Below, piece by piece: positions 23,347 through 32,384 of a stretch of DNA of 64,000 bases. A model generated the notes under the pieces. It did not search any database. It was not told where the DNA came from and was given only the letters and a program-made list of their open reading frames with translations. The DNA is taken from contig JAVWTD010000002.1 of NCBI GenBank assembly GCA_036667875.1, positions 10,920-74,919 of the forward strand, read 5' to 3'. The translations under genes and the position numbers were made by a program. Each line of letters starts with the position of its first letter. The first letter of the stretch is position 1. The stretch is from CAJGDV01 sp036667875 (GTDB lineage Bacteria; Bacillota_I; Bacilli_A; RF39; UBA660).

Positions 23347-23379
23347 TTAAGATGATTTAAACAATCATCTTTAATTTTA
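23347..23379 (+). terminator. Partial terminator or attenuator between rpsB and tsf
   Basis: AAGATGATT (23349-23357) pairs with AATCATCTT (23363-23371), followed by an interrupted T-rich run. It may set the S2 to EF-Ts ratio. Confidence 0.55.
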
Positions 23380-23395
23380 AGAGAGGAAATTAATT

Positions 23396-24271
23396 ATGAT
23401 AAGTGCTAGTTTAGTTAAAGAACTAAGAGAATCAACTGGAGCTGGTATGCTTGATTGTAAAAAAGCTTTAGAAGCAACAAACGGGGATATCAATACTGCA
23501 ATTGATTGGTTAAGAGAAAAAGGAATTTCTAAAGCTGCTAAAAAAGCAGACCGTATTGCTGCAGAAGGAATTGCTCAAATTAAAATAGATGGCAACACTG
23601 CCGTAATAGTAGAAGTAAACTCAGAAACAGACTTCGTTGCTAAAAATGAAGAATTTACAAACATGGTTTCAGAAATTTTAGATGCTATTGCAAAAACTAA
23701 TGTAGAGACTGTTGAAGAAGTTTTAAAATTAGATTCTTCAGTAGGTACAATAGAAGATTTAATCATTGCAAAAACTTCTAAAATTGGAGAAAAATTAAGT
23801 TTCAGAAGATTTAAAAAAGTTATTAAAAACGATGACGAAAATTTTGGTGCTTATATTCACATGGGTGGAAAAATAGCAGTATTAACTGTTGTTCAAAACG
23901 CTACTAGTGAAGTTGCTAAAAATGTTTCAATGCACGCTGCTGCTATGAAACCAGCTTATGTTAAAAAATCAGATGTACCATCAGATGTAGTAGAAAAAGA
24001 AAAACTATTACAAAAAGAAATCGCTATTAATGAAGGAAAACCTGCAGAAATAGCCGAAAAAATGGTAATGGGAAGAATTGGAAAATTCTTTAAAGAAATT
24101 TGTTTAGAAGAACAAGCATTCGTTATGGATGGAGATATAACTGTTGCAACTTATGTAAAAAATAACGGAGGATTAGTTAAAGATATGATTCGTTATGAAG
24201 TTGGAGAAGGTATGGAAAAAAGAGAAGAAAACTTCGCTGAAGAAGTAGCTAAACAAATGCAAGGAAAATAA
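23396..24271 (+). CDS. tsf: Elongation factor Ts
   Basis: A 291-residue EF-Ts that exchanges GDP for GTP on EF-Tu. The UBA-like start contains the hallmark LRESTGAGMLDCKKALEA, and the next conserved element is LREKGISKAAKKADRIAAEG with NSETDFVAKNEEF. The core includes MHAAAMKP and the C-terminal part (VMGRIGKFFKEICLEEQAFV) is complete. It follows rpsB as in most bacteria. GAGAGGAA is the Shine-Dalgarno. pyrH and frr, which usually follow, are absent. Confidence 0.97.
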   Translation: MISASLVKELRESTGAGMLDCKKALEATNGDINTAIDWLREKGISKAAKKADRIAAEGIAQIKIDGNTAVIVEVNSETDFVAKNEEFTNMVSEILDAIAKTNVETVEEVLKLDSSVGTIEDLIIAKTSKIGEKLSFRRFKKVIKNDDENFGAYIHMGGKIAVLTVVQNATSEVAKNVSMHAAAMKPAYVKKSDVPSDVVEKEKLLQKEIAINEGKPAEIAEKMVMGRIGKFFKEICLEEQAFVMDGDITVATYVKNNGGLVKDMIRYEVGEGMEKREENFAEEVAKQMQGK

Positions 24272-24293
24272 GAGATTTAATCTCTTTTTTTTA
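24270..24293 (+). terminator. tsf terminator
   Basis: AGAGATT and AATCTCT form the stem, followed by eight T. Confidence 0.9.
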
Positions 24294-24342
24294 TTATGCA
24301 ATAAAACTAGATAAATATCATATATTATGATAGGTGATTATA

Positions 24343-24687
24343 ATGAAAAATAAAGAAGAATTTAAATCTTTCGTTAGAAAAAATCCAATTTTAATAAAAT
24401 ACGTAAAAAACAATACAATGACATGGCAAAAATTTTATGAGATTTTTGATTTATATGGAACAGACTATGAAGCTTGGAAAGAATATTTAGTAGATTCACC
24501 AAAACAAACAGAAATAAAAACAGATTTAGTAGGATTCTTAAAAGGAATAGATATGGATAAAGTTCAGGAAGGCGTTCAAAGTTTACAAAGAGTAGTTGGA
24601 GTTATCGGTGAAATGGCTGGTGCTAAAGAAGTAGCAGCTAAACCAACTTATAAACCAAGACCCCTTTATAAACATTTTGATGACTAA
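24343..24687 (+). CDS. ylbD: YlbD-family protein (putative spore coat)
   Basis: A 114-residue YlbD-like protein. The N-terminal half has the family pattern: KEEFKSFVRKNPILIKYVKNNTMTWQKFYEIFDLYG. The region after about 55 is a helix with an amphipathic glutamine-valine pattern and a basic tail. In Bacillus YlbD is annotated as a putative coat protein. ylbE and ylbH (rsmD) follow in Bacillus order, which supports the call more than sequence alone. ATG 24343 is chosen: an in-frame GTG at 24334 is itself part of the GGTGAT Shine-Dalgarno. The next gene overlaps by one base. Confidence 0.8.
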   Translation: MKNKEEFKSFVRKNPILIKYVKNNTMTWQKFYEIFDLYGTDYEAWKEYLVDSPKQTEIKTDLVGFLKGIDMDKVQEGVQSLQRVVGVIGEMAGAKEVAAKPTYKPRPLYKHFDD

Positions 24688-24908
24688 TGAGTTTAGATAC
24701 ACAATTTAAAATACAAAATAATCCATACTATGTTAGTTATTTAAGAAATAATGCTTATTGGTATAAACTATTAACTAGAAATCCAAACCTTTTTAATGAA
24801 TTTGAAATAAGTGCCAAAGAATTTTATAAAATAAGAAAAACAGATAAACTAGAAAAAACATTAAAGTATATAGAAATATTTCAAAGTATAATGTCATCAT
24901 TGAAATAA
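24687..24908 (+). CDS. ylbE: YlbE-like protein
   Basis: A 73-residue protein of the YlbE-like family, with the pattern NPYYVSYLRNNAYWYKLLTRNPNLFNEFEISAKEFYK. Function is unknown in any organism I know of. The gene starts on the last base of the ylbD stop (TAATG), so the two are coupled. The rsmD gene follows 28 bases later from its own promoter. Its presence in the order ylbD-ylbE-rsmD is good evidence for a Bacilli origin. ylbF and ylbG, found between them in Bacillus, are missing. Confidence 0.82.
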   Translation: MSLDTQFKIQNNPYYVSYLRNNAYWYKLLTRNPNLFNEFEISAKEFYKIRKTDKLEKTLKYIEIFQSIMSSLK

Positions 24909-24910
24909 TA

Positions 24911-24932
24911 TGTTATAATTTATCTAGGGTGA
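24911..24932 (+). promoter_or_regulatory. rsmD extended -10 and Shine-Dalgarno
   Basis: TG-T-TATAAT (24911-24919) is followed by AGGGTGAT. The gap from the -10 to the ATG is 17 nt, so the leader is about 10 nt. Confidence 0.65.
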
Positions 24933-24936
24933 TTTT

Positions 24937-25485
24937 ATGAGAATAATCAGTGGAAAATATAAAGGGAAAATTTTAAGTGGACATGATATAGATGGTACAA
25001 GACCTACAATGGACAGAGTAAGAGAATCATTAATTGCAACTGTCCAAACAAATCTTAAAAATAGTATAGTCCTAGACCTTTTTGCAGGAACCGGCTCAGT
25101 TAGTTTTGAAATGATTAGTAATGGGTGTAAAAAAGCCTATCTTGTAGATAAAAATCCTTTAGTCGTTAAAACACTTAAGAAAAATATTTTAGAACTCTCA
25201 CCAGATGAAGAAATAATAATAATTAATAGTGACTTTAAAGATGCCTTAAAAGAATTTAATCGAAAGAATATTAAATTTGATATAGTATTTTTAGATCCAC
25301 CATATAAATTAGACTTCATTAACCCCTCAATAGAACTATTAATTAAATACAATCTTTTAAAAGATGGTTCGATAGTGATTTGTGAAAGTGAATTTGAAGA
25401 AGTAAAAAACTTTGATTTAGAAATATATAAAGAAAAAAAATATGGAAGCAAAAAAGTAATAATTTTGAAAAAGAAAAATCAATAA
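24937..25485 (+). CDS. rsmD: 16S rRNA (guanine-966 N2)-methyltransferase RsmD
   Basis: A 182-residue Rossmann methyltransferase. It starts with the family sequence MRIISGKYKGKIL and has TRPTMDRVRESL, motif I VLDLFAGTGSVSFE, an acidic strand end LVDKNP, and the amino-methylating motif DPPY. It modifies G966 in helix 31 of 16S rRNA. It follows ylbD-ylbE as ylbH does in Bacillus; the usual next gene coaD is replaced by an unknown membrane protein. Its start is preceded by GGGTGAT within a leader of about 10 nt. Confidence 0.95.
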   Translation: MRIISGKYKGKILSGHDIDGTRPTMDRVRESLIATVQTNLKNSIVLDLFAGTGSVSFEMISNGCKKAYLVDKNPLVVKTLKKNILELSPDEEIIIINSDFKDALKEFNRKNIKFDIVFLDPPYKLDFINPSIELLIKYNLLKDGSIVICESEFEEVKNFDLEIYKEKKYGSKKVIILKKKNQ

Positions 25486-25506
25486 CTAGACTATTGGTTT
25501 TTTTAT
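25475..25506 (+). terminator. rsmD terminator
   Basis: AAATCAATA pairs with TATTGGTTT (one G-U pair), followed by a T-run. The rsmD stop is in the 5' arm. Confidence 0.75.
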
Positions 25507-25533
25507 TGCTATACTTATTATAGAGGTGAATAC

Positions 25534-26643
25534 ATGAAAAAATTTAATAGTTATATTCCACTATGGCTTCTTCTAATCCTTCCACCAATTATCATACTTA
25601 CATTAATGTATGGATTTTTAATGAGTGGAGTAGCAATTTTTCTAGGAGCAGTAGCACTTAAAATAACAAACCCCTTTGACGATTATTTTAAAAATGTTCT
25701 AAAATTATTTTTTATTACCATATTTGGAGATTTTTTATGTGCTTTTTTATTTTTAGCACCAGAATTCCTATATAAAATTAAAATTATAAAAACTAATATA
25801 ATAACTCCACTTGAATACAATCCATATAAAAATATATTTTCATTTATCTATGTATTATTAATAGCCTTAATAATAGGTTATACATTGTATAGATTAATAT
25901 CTAAAATAATTTTAAAAAAACAATCAAAAATCTTTGTTAATGTTATTATGCTCCTTTTTATTTTTCCATATTTATTTTTTATCCCAAGTACATTTTTACT
26001 TGAAAAAAATAAATCAAATTTAGATGATTTCAGAGGAACTTTAGCACAAGATAAATCAAATATTGTTTCAATTTTAAATAACTTAAATTTATCTAAAAAT
26101 ATTAATTCTTACGTCTTAGAAACAAAAAAAGAACCATACACACTTCAAATATTCTTAGATAATCAAGTAGAATCATATCAAAAGAAATTTGAAATAGACG
26201 CAGCCACTATTTTTATGCTTGTAAAAAATGTAAACGAAATAGTTTACCACATGGAAGATTCAACCTATACTTATGATATAAATAAAATCAATAGTATATT
26301 TGGAGATGTTAAAAACAAGAATTTAAACGATTTGAAGAAAAGATATACTACCACTTATTTTAAAAACAAAATTTATTTAGGAAGAATAAAAAATTATGAT
26401 GTGTTTGATGTATCAGAAATGTGTGAAGATGAACCACAACTAATTTATGAAGAAAAAGAAATTCATTACTACTTAAATTGTACAAGAGCGGAAGATATAA
26501 TTTTAATTGACTCCACAAACAATAAGATAAACATTAAAAAAGCATTTTCAAACAATCTTATTAATGTTGACAACCTATTATCAAGTGACTTAAATATCAT
26601 AGTAACTGGAAAAGAGGAAAAAGATGAAAATATTAGTAAGTGA
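25534..26643 (+). CDS. Polytopic membrane protein with a C-terminal extracytoplasmic domain; unknown
   Basis: A 369-residue protein. The N-terminal half has about four to five transmembrane helices (roughly residues 10-30, 55-80, 103-125, 137-160). The second half, from about 165, is a soluble region with alternating strands and a cysteine pair (MCEDEPQ and YLNCTRAE). No catalytic motif or family is recognised. It has its own compact promoter (TATACT at 25510-25515) and overlaps the following HAD phosphatase gene by 20 bases, so both are produced together. Confidence 0.65.
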   Translation: MKKFNSYIPLWLLLILPPIIILTLMYGFLMSGVAIFLGAVALKITNPFDDYFKNVLKLFFITIFGDFLCAFLFLAPEFLYKIKIIKTNIITPLEYNPYKNIFSFIYVLLIALIIGYTLYRLISKIILKKQSKIFVNVIMLLFIFPYLFFIPSTFLLEKNKSNLDDFRGTLAQDKSNIVSILNNLNLSKNINSYVLETKKEPYTLQIFLDNQVESYQKKFEIDAATIFMLVKNVNEIVYHMEDSTYTYDINKINSIFGDVKNKNLNDLKKRYTTTYFKNKIYLGRIKNYDVFDVSEMCEDEPQLIYEEKEIHYYLNCTRAEDIILIDSTNNKINIKKAFSNNLINVDNLLSSDLNIIVTGKEEKDENISK

Positions 26644-27307
26644 TTTTGATCTAACATTTTATACAAATGACTATAAAAAAAATATTGAAAAAGTAAATGA
26701 ATTTGTTTCAAAGGGAAATATTTTTATTATTGCAACAGGAAGACCATTTTACTTTTTAATGCCTTCTATTTCTGACGTTCATATAAATTATTCATATTTA
26801 ATTTGTAGTGATGGTACAATAGTATTTGACAAATCTGAACAAATTGTAATTGAAGAAAGAATTGATAATAGCACTATTAAAAAAATAACAACAATACTTG
26901 AATCAAGCGATGCTATTAGTAATTGGTATAATAATGAACCACTTAAGTATTCAAACAATATCCTTAATCCATCTAACGGATTACTCGGAGTACCAAAAGA
27001 CCGAGATAAAGCTATTATTCTAGTTAATGAAATAAATAAAAATTTTCCAGACATTAAAGCCTACTTAAGTCATAATTGGATTAATATTTTAAATAAAGAA
27101 TCCAGTAAAGCAACTGCTATAAAAAAACTAGTTGAATTAAACAATTGGGAACTTAAAGATATAATTACAGTAGGAGATAACTATAACGATATAGAAATGA
27201 ATGAAAATTTTGAAAGTTACGCAGTAAAAACTGCACCAGAAGAATTAAAAAAAGTATCAAAACACCAAGTCTTAGACTTTATTGATGCATTAAAAAAAAT
27301 AGGGTAA
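26624..27307 (+). CDS. HAD-superfamily (Cof-type) phosphatase
   Basis: A 227-residue HAD IIB hydrolase. Motif I is DFDLTFY with the nucleophile D7 and general acid D9 (usually DxDGT; here DFDLT). Motif II is ATGRPF, motif III includes the conserved lysine of SSKATAIKKL, and motif IV is GDNYNDIEM. The C2-type cap lies between motifs II and III. This group dephosphorylates sugar phosphates, nucleotides or flavin precursors; the substrate cannot be predicted. The gene overlaps the upstream membrane-protein gene, so the pair is coupled. A convergent terminator ends it. Confidence 0.87.
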   Translation: MKILVSDFDLTFYTNDYKKNIEKVNEFVSKGNIFIIATGRPFYFLMPSISDVHINYSYLICSDGTIVFDKSEQIVIEERIDNSTIKKITTILESSDAISNWYNNEPLKYSNNILNPSNGLLGVPKDRDKAIILVNEINKNFPDIKAYLSHNWINILNKESSKATAIKKLVELNNWELKDIITVGDNYNDIEMNENFESYAVKTAPEELKKVSKHQVLDFIDALKKIG

Positions 27308-27319
27308 CCTATTTTTTTA
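27292..27319. terminator. Bidirectional terminator
   Basis: AAATAGG (27297-27303) pairs with CCTATTT (27308-27314), with T-runs on both strands. It separates convergent genes. Confidence 0.85.
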
Positions 27320-28079
27320 GTGTCTTCGTTTTTGATTTTTCTTCTTCTTTTTTTGTTCCATTAATGAGTTCGTTTTTTAACTCTTTAAGAGCACTAATTT
27401 CATTTTCTCTTGAATATCTTTTTACTTTTTCCATAACAGTTTCTTCTGTTTCTTCATTATTTTTAACTTCTATAATTTTGTTTTCTTTTAATTCATCTTT
27501 TTTCTTATCAATATCTTTATATTGATGAGCAGTTAAAAATTGAATACCTGAAGTAGCAAGTAAAATTATGTTCACTGCATTACTACTTATTAGAGAACTA
27601 GAAACTCCAATATATGCTAGAAGAAGTGATACACTTAATGCAGCTGTTTTAACTTTACCTAAAACAGTTGTTCTTGGAATGTTTCCCTTTAATTTAGAGT
27701 CTGTATTAATCTTAGTAATCATTAATTCAGATAAAATATTTACTATAATAACTGGATTAGTTATTACAAGAGGAATAGCAAGTCCTGCTGTAAAAATTTT
27801 ATCAACAATAGGGTCTAAGTCTTTTCCAAACTCACTAACAGCATTTAATTTTCTAGCAGCATATCCATCAAATGCATCTGTTAAAGAAAATACTACTGTA
27901 AACAAAATGGCAAGTGGAAGATTACCTGAAAAAGCTGCTGGGACAATAAAAAAGGGTGCTAATAATCTTGAAGCAGTAAGTAAATTAGGTATTTGTTTTA
28001 CTCTTGTCTCTTTCTTTTTAAGGTCTTTAAAACTTTGTTTAATTTCTTCTTTATATTTTTCTAAAAATTCTTTATTCAT
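27309..28079 (-). CDS. pgsA: CDP-alcohol phosphatidyltransferase
   Basis: A 256-residue membrane enzyme that joins CDP-diacylglycerol to an alcohol, most likely glycerol-3-phosphate (phosphatidylglycerophosphate synthase). The signature D-x2-DG-x2-AR-x8-G-x3-D-x3-D is present in full as DAFDGYAARKLNAVSEFGKDLDPIVD. About five transmembrane helices surround it. An N-terminal basic helix (30 residues) and a lysine/glutamate-rich C-terminal tail of about 60 residues are longer than in typical PgsA. The alcohol substrate is inferred. The minus-strand promoter is an extended -10 at 28104-28112. Confidence 0.85.
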   Translation of the reverse strand: MNKEFLEKYKEEIKQSFKDLKKKETRVKQIPNLLTASRLLAPFFIVPAAFSGNLPLAILFTVVFSLTDAFDGYAARKLNAVSEFGKDLDPIVDKIFTAGLAIPLVITNPVIIVNILSELMITKINTDSKLKGNIPRTTVLGKVKTAALSVSLLLAYIGVSSSLISSNAVNIILLATSGIQFLTAHQYKDIDKKKDELKENKIIEVKNNEETEETVMEKVKRYSRENEISALKELKNELINGTKKEEEKSKTKTLKK

Positions 28080-28103
28080 ACTTTTCTCCTTTATGTACTA
28101 CGT

Positions 28104-28112
28104 ATTATAACA
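28104..28112 (-). promoter_or_regulatory. Minus-strand extended -10 (TGTTATAAT) for pgsA
   Basis: Read on the minus strand the site is TG-T-TATAAT. AGGAGAAAAG precedes the ATG at 28079. Confidence 0.6.
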
Positions 28113-28190
28113 AATATAATTTCAAAGTCAATTCTTCTTTCTTTTTTTCTTTATTTTTGGTATAATTTAAATGATAGTAGGTGTGTAGAT

Positions 28191-31100
28191 ATGAAAAAAG
28201 TAATATTTCTTATTGTAACTTTATTTTTTGTATTCCCAAGTATAACTTTTGCCCTTAACTGTAATAGTTATGAAGTGGCTGTAAGTTATCCAGATGAAGA
28301 TATAGGGATATCTTGCCATACTGACTACAATGAAGCTTTTAGAAAGATGAATGAATATCCATCAACTGAACTTAATGTAGCAGTTATAAAAACAAACGGA
28401 AAAATTATTAATGCAAAATATGCAAATGCCAAAATAGATGTTGAAAATGAAGCGGAAATTCAGTACAAAACGGATGGTGTAAAAAACTTTTACCGTACAG
28501 CTGCAGCAGTAAGAAGTGGTGCACCAACCTCATCTATAGACTTTTTAACTTATATAGCATCAACTTGGGGAAGTGATGCAGTTTTCTTAGATTACGATTT
28601 AAGTTATAACGCTGTTAAAATGAAAATAAGTGGAGTAACTGGTTGGATGTCTAAGTCTCAAGTTATAATAATTCCCATTTCAAAATATTATTCTAGTACA
28701 TTTAATTATCCTATGAATAAACCAAGAATAAAAACATTAAGTTCAGTTATAAGATTAAGAAATAAACCTTCATTAACTGGTGATGTAATCGATAATTCAT
28801 CCTCTGTAAATGGACAACTTTATAATTATAAACCATCTAAAACAACTATTGCAGAAGGATATACTTGGTATTATGTTGAATACAAAAATGGAGTATATGG
28901 ATGGTTTGCAAATAAAGTAGAAGAAAACTGGATAGTAGAAGCAAATGAACTTCTTACAGATACTTTCTATTATACCTATGGAGATATATTATATCATCAT
29001 GTTCATAAAGGTTATATGGAAGCAGACGTTGATATGATTTTAGGAACACCACCTTATCTATATCAGACCGAACAAGTTAAAACATACTATTTAGCAAACT
29101 CAAGCGTAAAAGGAAAAGACGCCACTAAAAAATATTTTAGTTTTGATGGCAACTATTTTTATAAATCATATAAAGATATGGTTGATGATTATAGAGAATC
29201 AACTAATAATAGAGCAATAAATAGTACATATCCACATTTTTCATATTTCTTATATCTTCCTTCTAGATCTAAAACTGGCTATTCAGCTGCCTCATTTGAT
29301 CAGATGTTAATCAATAAAGGTTTTACAAGTTTCCCAATCAATCCAAAAAGTTATGTTAACCCAAACACTGGAGGATTTATTAAACAGCCTGGAACTGCTT
29401 CAATGATGTTTGGTATAGGACAATATGTTGTTAATGCACAAAATAAATATGGTTCCAATGCACTGGCAATTTATAGTAATGCAATCCGTGAATCTGGTAA
29501 TGGAACAAGTTCAATATCTTTTTATAAAAATAATCTATTTGGTATGGGAGCTGTTGATGGTAATGCCTTTAATGGGGCTTATACTTATAATTCTGTTGAA
29601 GAATCAGTTAATGACTACGCTAAAAAGTTAGGATTTGGTTCAGGTTATTCCAATTTATATGATTATAGATATAATGGGACTCATGAAGGAAATAAACTAA
29701 GTGGAAAAGGGGTTCAATATGCATCAGACCCTTATTCTGGAGAATCTACTGTAGGTAATTCTTTTATAAATGATCTTAACAATGGAAAACTTGATAACTA
29801 CGCTAATACGGTTGGAATCAAAACTAACTTTAATTTAGTAAATATCTTTGCTGAACCAAGTAGTAATAGTAGAATAATATATCAAACAAAAAACTATAAA
29901 AACAATAGAATTTCTATAAATATGCCTTTTATTGTAAATGACTATGTGGAAACCATTGAAGCAGGTAAAATACAAGGGTTCTACCGTGTCTTTACAGATG
30001 TTACACTTGATTCAAATCGAGTATATAATAACGATACTTACTATAACTTTGAAAATTGTTATGGATATATTAAAAAAGAAGATTTATATGTAGCTAATCA
30101 TCAACCTGTAATAAATGCAACCGATATATCTATTAAACAATTCAAAGAATTTAAAAGTACTGTAACCGCAAATGATTTCGAGAATGGTGATTTAACACCT
30201 GCTCTTGAAGTAAATGGGACAGTTGATACAAAAGTACCTGGAGTATATCCACTTACTTATAAAGTAGTAGATAAAGAGAATTTTGGGGCTACTAAAACAA
30301 TCAATGTAACAGTAACTCCTACGGATTCTCCAATTATCACAGGAAGCGATATAGAGATTCCTCAATTTGTAGAATTTAATCCACTAAGTGGAATAAAAGG
30401 AACATCAACAATTGATGGAGATATAACAAATAAAATAACAATTAAATCTGGAACACTTGATTACAATGTATTAGGAGACTATAAAATAGTTTATGAATTA
30501 ATTTCATCAAATGGCTTAAAAACAGAATTTACTAGAACTATAAAAGTTATACCTAATCAATTACCAGTTATAATTGCAAATAATTTCACAGTCTATTTAA
30601 ATGAAACAGTTGATGTTTTAAAAAATGTAACTGCAAACGACAAAGAAGATGGTGATCTTACAAGTCTAATTACTAGTACTGGATCTGTAGATAATAAAAA
30701 AGTAGGCTCATATCAAATTACTTACAGTGTAACAGACAAAGCAAAACAAACAACAACAAAGACAATAACAGTAACTGTAGAAGAAAAAAAATTCATTTCA
30801 AAAGATAGTATTTTCCACTTAGAAAACTTAACATTTAATGACAAAACATCAAAACTTGATTTTACTGGATTCCTTATTATAAAAGGAATGAGTAATTTAG
30901 TAAGTACAGATATTAAATATAATATTATTTTTATCAATCAACTAAATGGAAAAGAAGAAATAAAGCCACTTGATAGACTAACTTCCGGATTTCCTTTTGA
31001 AGCACCAGCAGATGGAGGATTTAAAAATACAGGGTCTTGGTTCCAAACAAGTATCCCTATAAGTGATTTGCCAAGTGGTGATTATACAGTTTATGTACGT

Positions 31101-31736
31101 GCTAGAAGTGGAGACTTTGAAGCAAAAACAGTTCTTAAAAACATATTCTTTAATCCTAAAGTTTCAAGTAAATTTGAAATAGGGAAAAAAGGGTTTATGT
31201 TTAAAACAAATTATTTTAATAGAAAAGTACCTTTAGAATTGTTCGTAAGAGAGGAAGGACTGTTAACTAAAGTAAGTAATCCAACCTTAGATAACATGTA
31301 TAACCAACTTTATGAAATAAATCTAAATAAAGATAAACTTAACATAAGTGGATCTAGTCATAATGTTAATGGAAATTATGGAGTTGAAAAACCTATTGAA
31401 AGAGACATTGTCTTAGAAAATATAGATACCCTTGTTAAAACGAAAACATATAATGTAGGTTCTATTACTAATGGACCTTATGCTATTAGTTTGAAAGTAC
31501 CAGATGGATTTAGTAAGACACGTGCTTGGTTTAACACAACACTAGACTTGTCTTCTGTACCAAACGGGAAATATTCAATCTATATCAGAACAAAAGCAGG
31601 ATCTATCGATGACTTTGGAGAACTATATGACATATTAAATAAAAACATAAATCAAAAATGGGCAAATAATGGAAAACAATATAAACTATCTAGAAACGAT
31701 AACATCCGTTATCGAATAGAATTAACTATCGAATAA
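28191..31736 (+). CDS. Large secreted modular autolysin (N-acetylglucosaminidase-like)
   Basis: An 1181-residue exported wall hydrolase. A signal peptide ends near residue 22 (SITFA). Residues about 180-250 form an SH3-like wall-binding domain (IRLRNKPSLTGDVI and the ending YGWFANKV). Residues about 395-545 form a glucosaminidase-type catalytic domain (ALAIYSNAIRESGNGTS, with the likely catalytic Glu, and SVEESVNDYAKKLG). A second SH3-like stretch follows (550-620). Three Ig-like modules (about 640-870) share the endings GVYPLTYKVVD and GSYQITYSVTD. The C-terminal 300 residues hold two further beta domains. There is no sortase motif. It probably remodels peptidoglycan during growth or division. 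Confidence 0.87.
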   Translation: MKKVIFLIVTLFFVFPSITFALNCNSYEVAVSYPDEDIGISCHTDYNEAFRKMNEYPSTELNVAVIKTNGKIINAKYANAKIDVENEAEIQYKTDGVKNFYRTAAAVRSGAPTSSIDFLTYIASTWGSDAVFLDYDLSYNAVKMKISGVTGWMSKSQVIIIPISKYYSSTFNYPMNKPRIKTLSSVIRLRNKPSLTGDVIDNSSSVNGQLYNYKPSKTTIAEGYTWYYVEYKNGVYGWFANKVEENWIVEANELLTDTFYYTYGDILYHHVHKGYMEADVDMILGTPPYLYQTEQVKTYYLANSSVKGKDATKKYFSFDGNYFYKSYKDMVDDYRESTNNRAINSTYPHFSYFLYLPSRSKTGYSAASFDQMLINKGFTSFPINPKSYVNPNTGGFIKQPGTASMMFGIGQYVVNAQNKYGSNALAIYSNAIRESGNGTSSISFYKNNLFGMGAVDGNAFNGAYTYNSVEESVNDYAKKLGFGSGYSNLYDYRYNGTHEGNKLSGKGVQYASDPYSGESTVGNSFINDLNNGKLDNYANTVGIKTNFNLVNIFAEPSSNSRIIYQTKNYKNNRISINMPFIVNDYVETIEAGKIQGFYRVFTDVTLDSNRVYNNDTYYNFENCYGYIKKEDLYVANHQPVINATDISIKQFKEFKSTVTANDFENGDLTPALEVNGTVDTKVPGVYPLTYKVVDKENFGATKTINVTVTPTDSPIITGSDIEIPQFVEFNPLSGIKGTSTIDGDITNKITIKSGTLDYNVLGDYKIVYELISSNGLKTEFTRTIKVIPNQLPVIIANNFTVYLNETVDVLKNVTANDKEDGDLTSLITSTGSVDNKKVGSYQITYSVTDKAKQTTTKTITVTVEEKKFISKDSIFHLENLTFNDKTSKLDFTGFLIIKGMSNLVSTDIKYNIIFINQLNGKEEIKPLDRLTSGFPFEAPADGGFKNTGSWFQTSIPISDLPSGDYTVYVRARSGDFEAKTVLKNIFFNPKVSSKFEIGKKGFMFKTNYFNRKVPLELFVREEGLLTKVSNPTLDNMYNQLYEINLNKDKLNISGSSHNVNGNYGVEKPIERDIVLENIDTLVKTKTYNVGSITNGPYAISLKVPDGFSKTRAWFNTTLDLSSVPNGKYSIYIRTKAGSIDDFGELYDILNKNINQKWANNGKQYKLSRNDNIRYRIELTIE

Positions 31737-31737
31737 A

Positions 31738-31761
31738 GCACATATTTTTATATGTGTTTTT
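31738..31761 (+). terminator. Autolysin terminator
   Basis: CACATA (31739-31744) pairs with TATGTG (31751-31756), followed by five T. The next -10 begins two bases after it. Confidence 0.75.
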
Positions 31762-31762
31762 A

Positions 31763-31768
31763 TATACT
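31763..31768 (+). promoter_or_regulatory. -10 element five bases before the ZIP start codon
   Basis: TATACT ends at 31768 and ATG is at 31774. The predicted transcription start therefore falls on the start codon, giving a leaderless mRNA. Confidence 0.5.
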
Positions 31769-31773
31769 AAAGT

Positions 31774-32373
31774 ATGAATATATATTATGCGTTTCTGCTT
31801 ACAACAGTAGCTTCATTTTCAACAATTATAGGTGGATTATTTAAATTTAGTAAAAAAAATGAAAAAAAGATTATTATATTATCCGCTTTTATTATGATTT
31901 ATCTTTCCATTTTCGAGTTAATTCCAAGCAGTTATAATCTTTTAAAAATAAGTTTTTATTTAAAAGGTAATATCTTAATTATATTAACAAGTTTAAATAT
32001 CGGATTAATTTTTTCTAAATATATTTCAAAAAAAACAAAAAACAATATAGGATTATTAGCAATGATTGCTTTAATAGTTCACAATATCTTGGAAGGAATT
32101 ATTACATTTACAACCATTAGTTATGACTTGAAATTAGGCTTTAAATTGTTTTTGGGGATATTTATTCATAATATCCCTGAAGGTATAATTCTTAGTACTA
32201 CAAATAAGAAAGGATTAGTAATAACAGGATTTTCAGAACTTCTTGGTGCTTTAATTTCATATTTATTTTTAACAGAATTTATGAATAGTATGGTAATTGG
32301 AATCCTTTATAGTATTGTTTCTGGAATCATGCTTTATCTTTCAGTAGAAATGATAAAAGCTAGTTTAAAATGA
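31774..32373 (+). CDS. ZIP-family divalent metal transporter
   Basis: A 199-residue membrane protein of the ZIP family, which imports zinc or related divalent metals. The two binuclear metal-site motifs are HNILEGI (H103) and HNIPEGI (H132), with polar residues between. About six to seven transmembrane helices are visible. It is shorter than ZupT (about 257), lacking much of the loop. No ribosome-binding site precedes ATG, and a -10 element ends only five bases upstream, which suggests leaderless translation. The ion is inferred from the family. Confidence 0.9.
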   Translation: MNIYYAFLLTTVASFSTIIGGLFKFSKKNEKKIIILSAFIMIYLSIFELIPSSYNLLKISFYLKGNILIILTSLNIGLIFSKYISKKTKNNIGLLAMIALIVHNILEGIITFTTISYDLKLGFKLFLGIFIHNIPEGIILSTTNKKGLVITGFSELLGALISYLFLTEFMNSMVIGILYSIVSGIMLYLSVEMIKASLK

Positions 32374-32384
32374 CTAGTTTTTTT
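32360..32384 (+). terminator. ZIP gene terminator
   Basis: CTAGT (32360-32364) pairs with ACTAG (32373-32377), followed by seven T. Confidence 0.7.

Noticed and set aside
24334..24342. GTG start nine bases upstream of ylbD, and equivalents before gtrA, uvrC, mutL, obg, rluD and the YgjV-like gene
   Set aside because: In each case the GTG is part of the GGTG/GGTGAT Shine-Dalgarno and the following ATG is correctly spaced.
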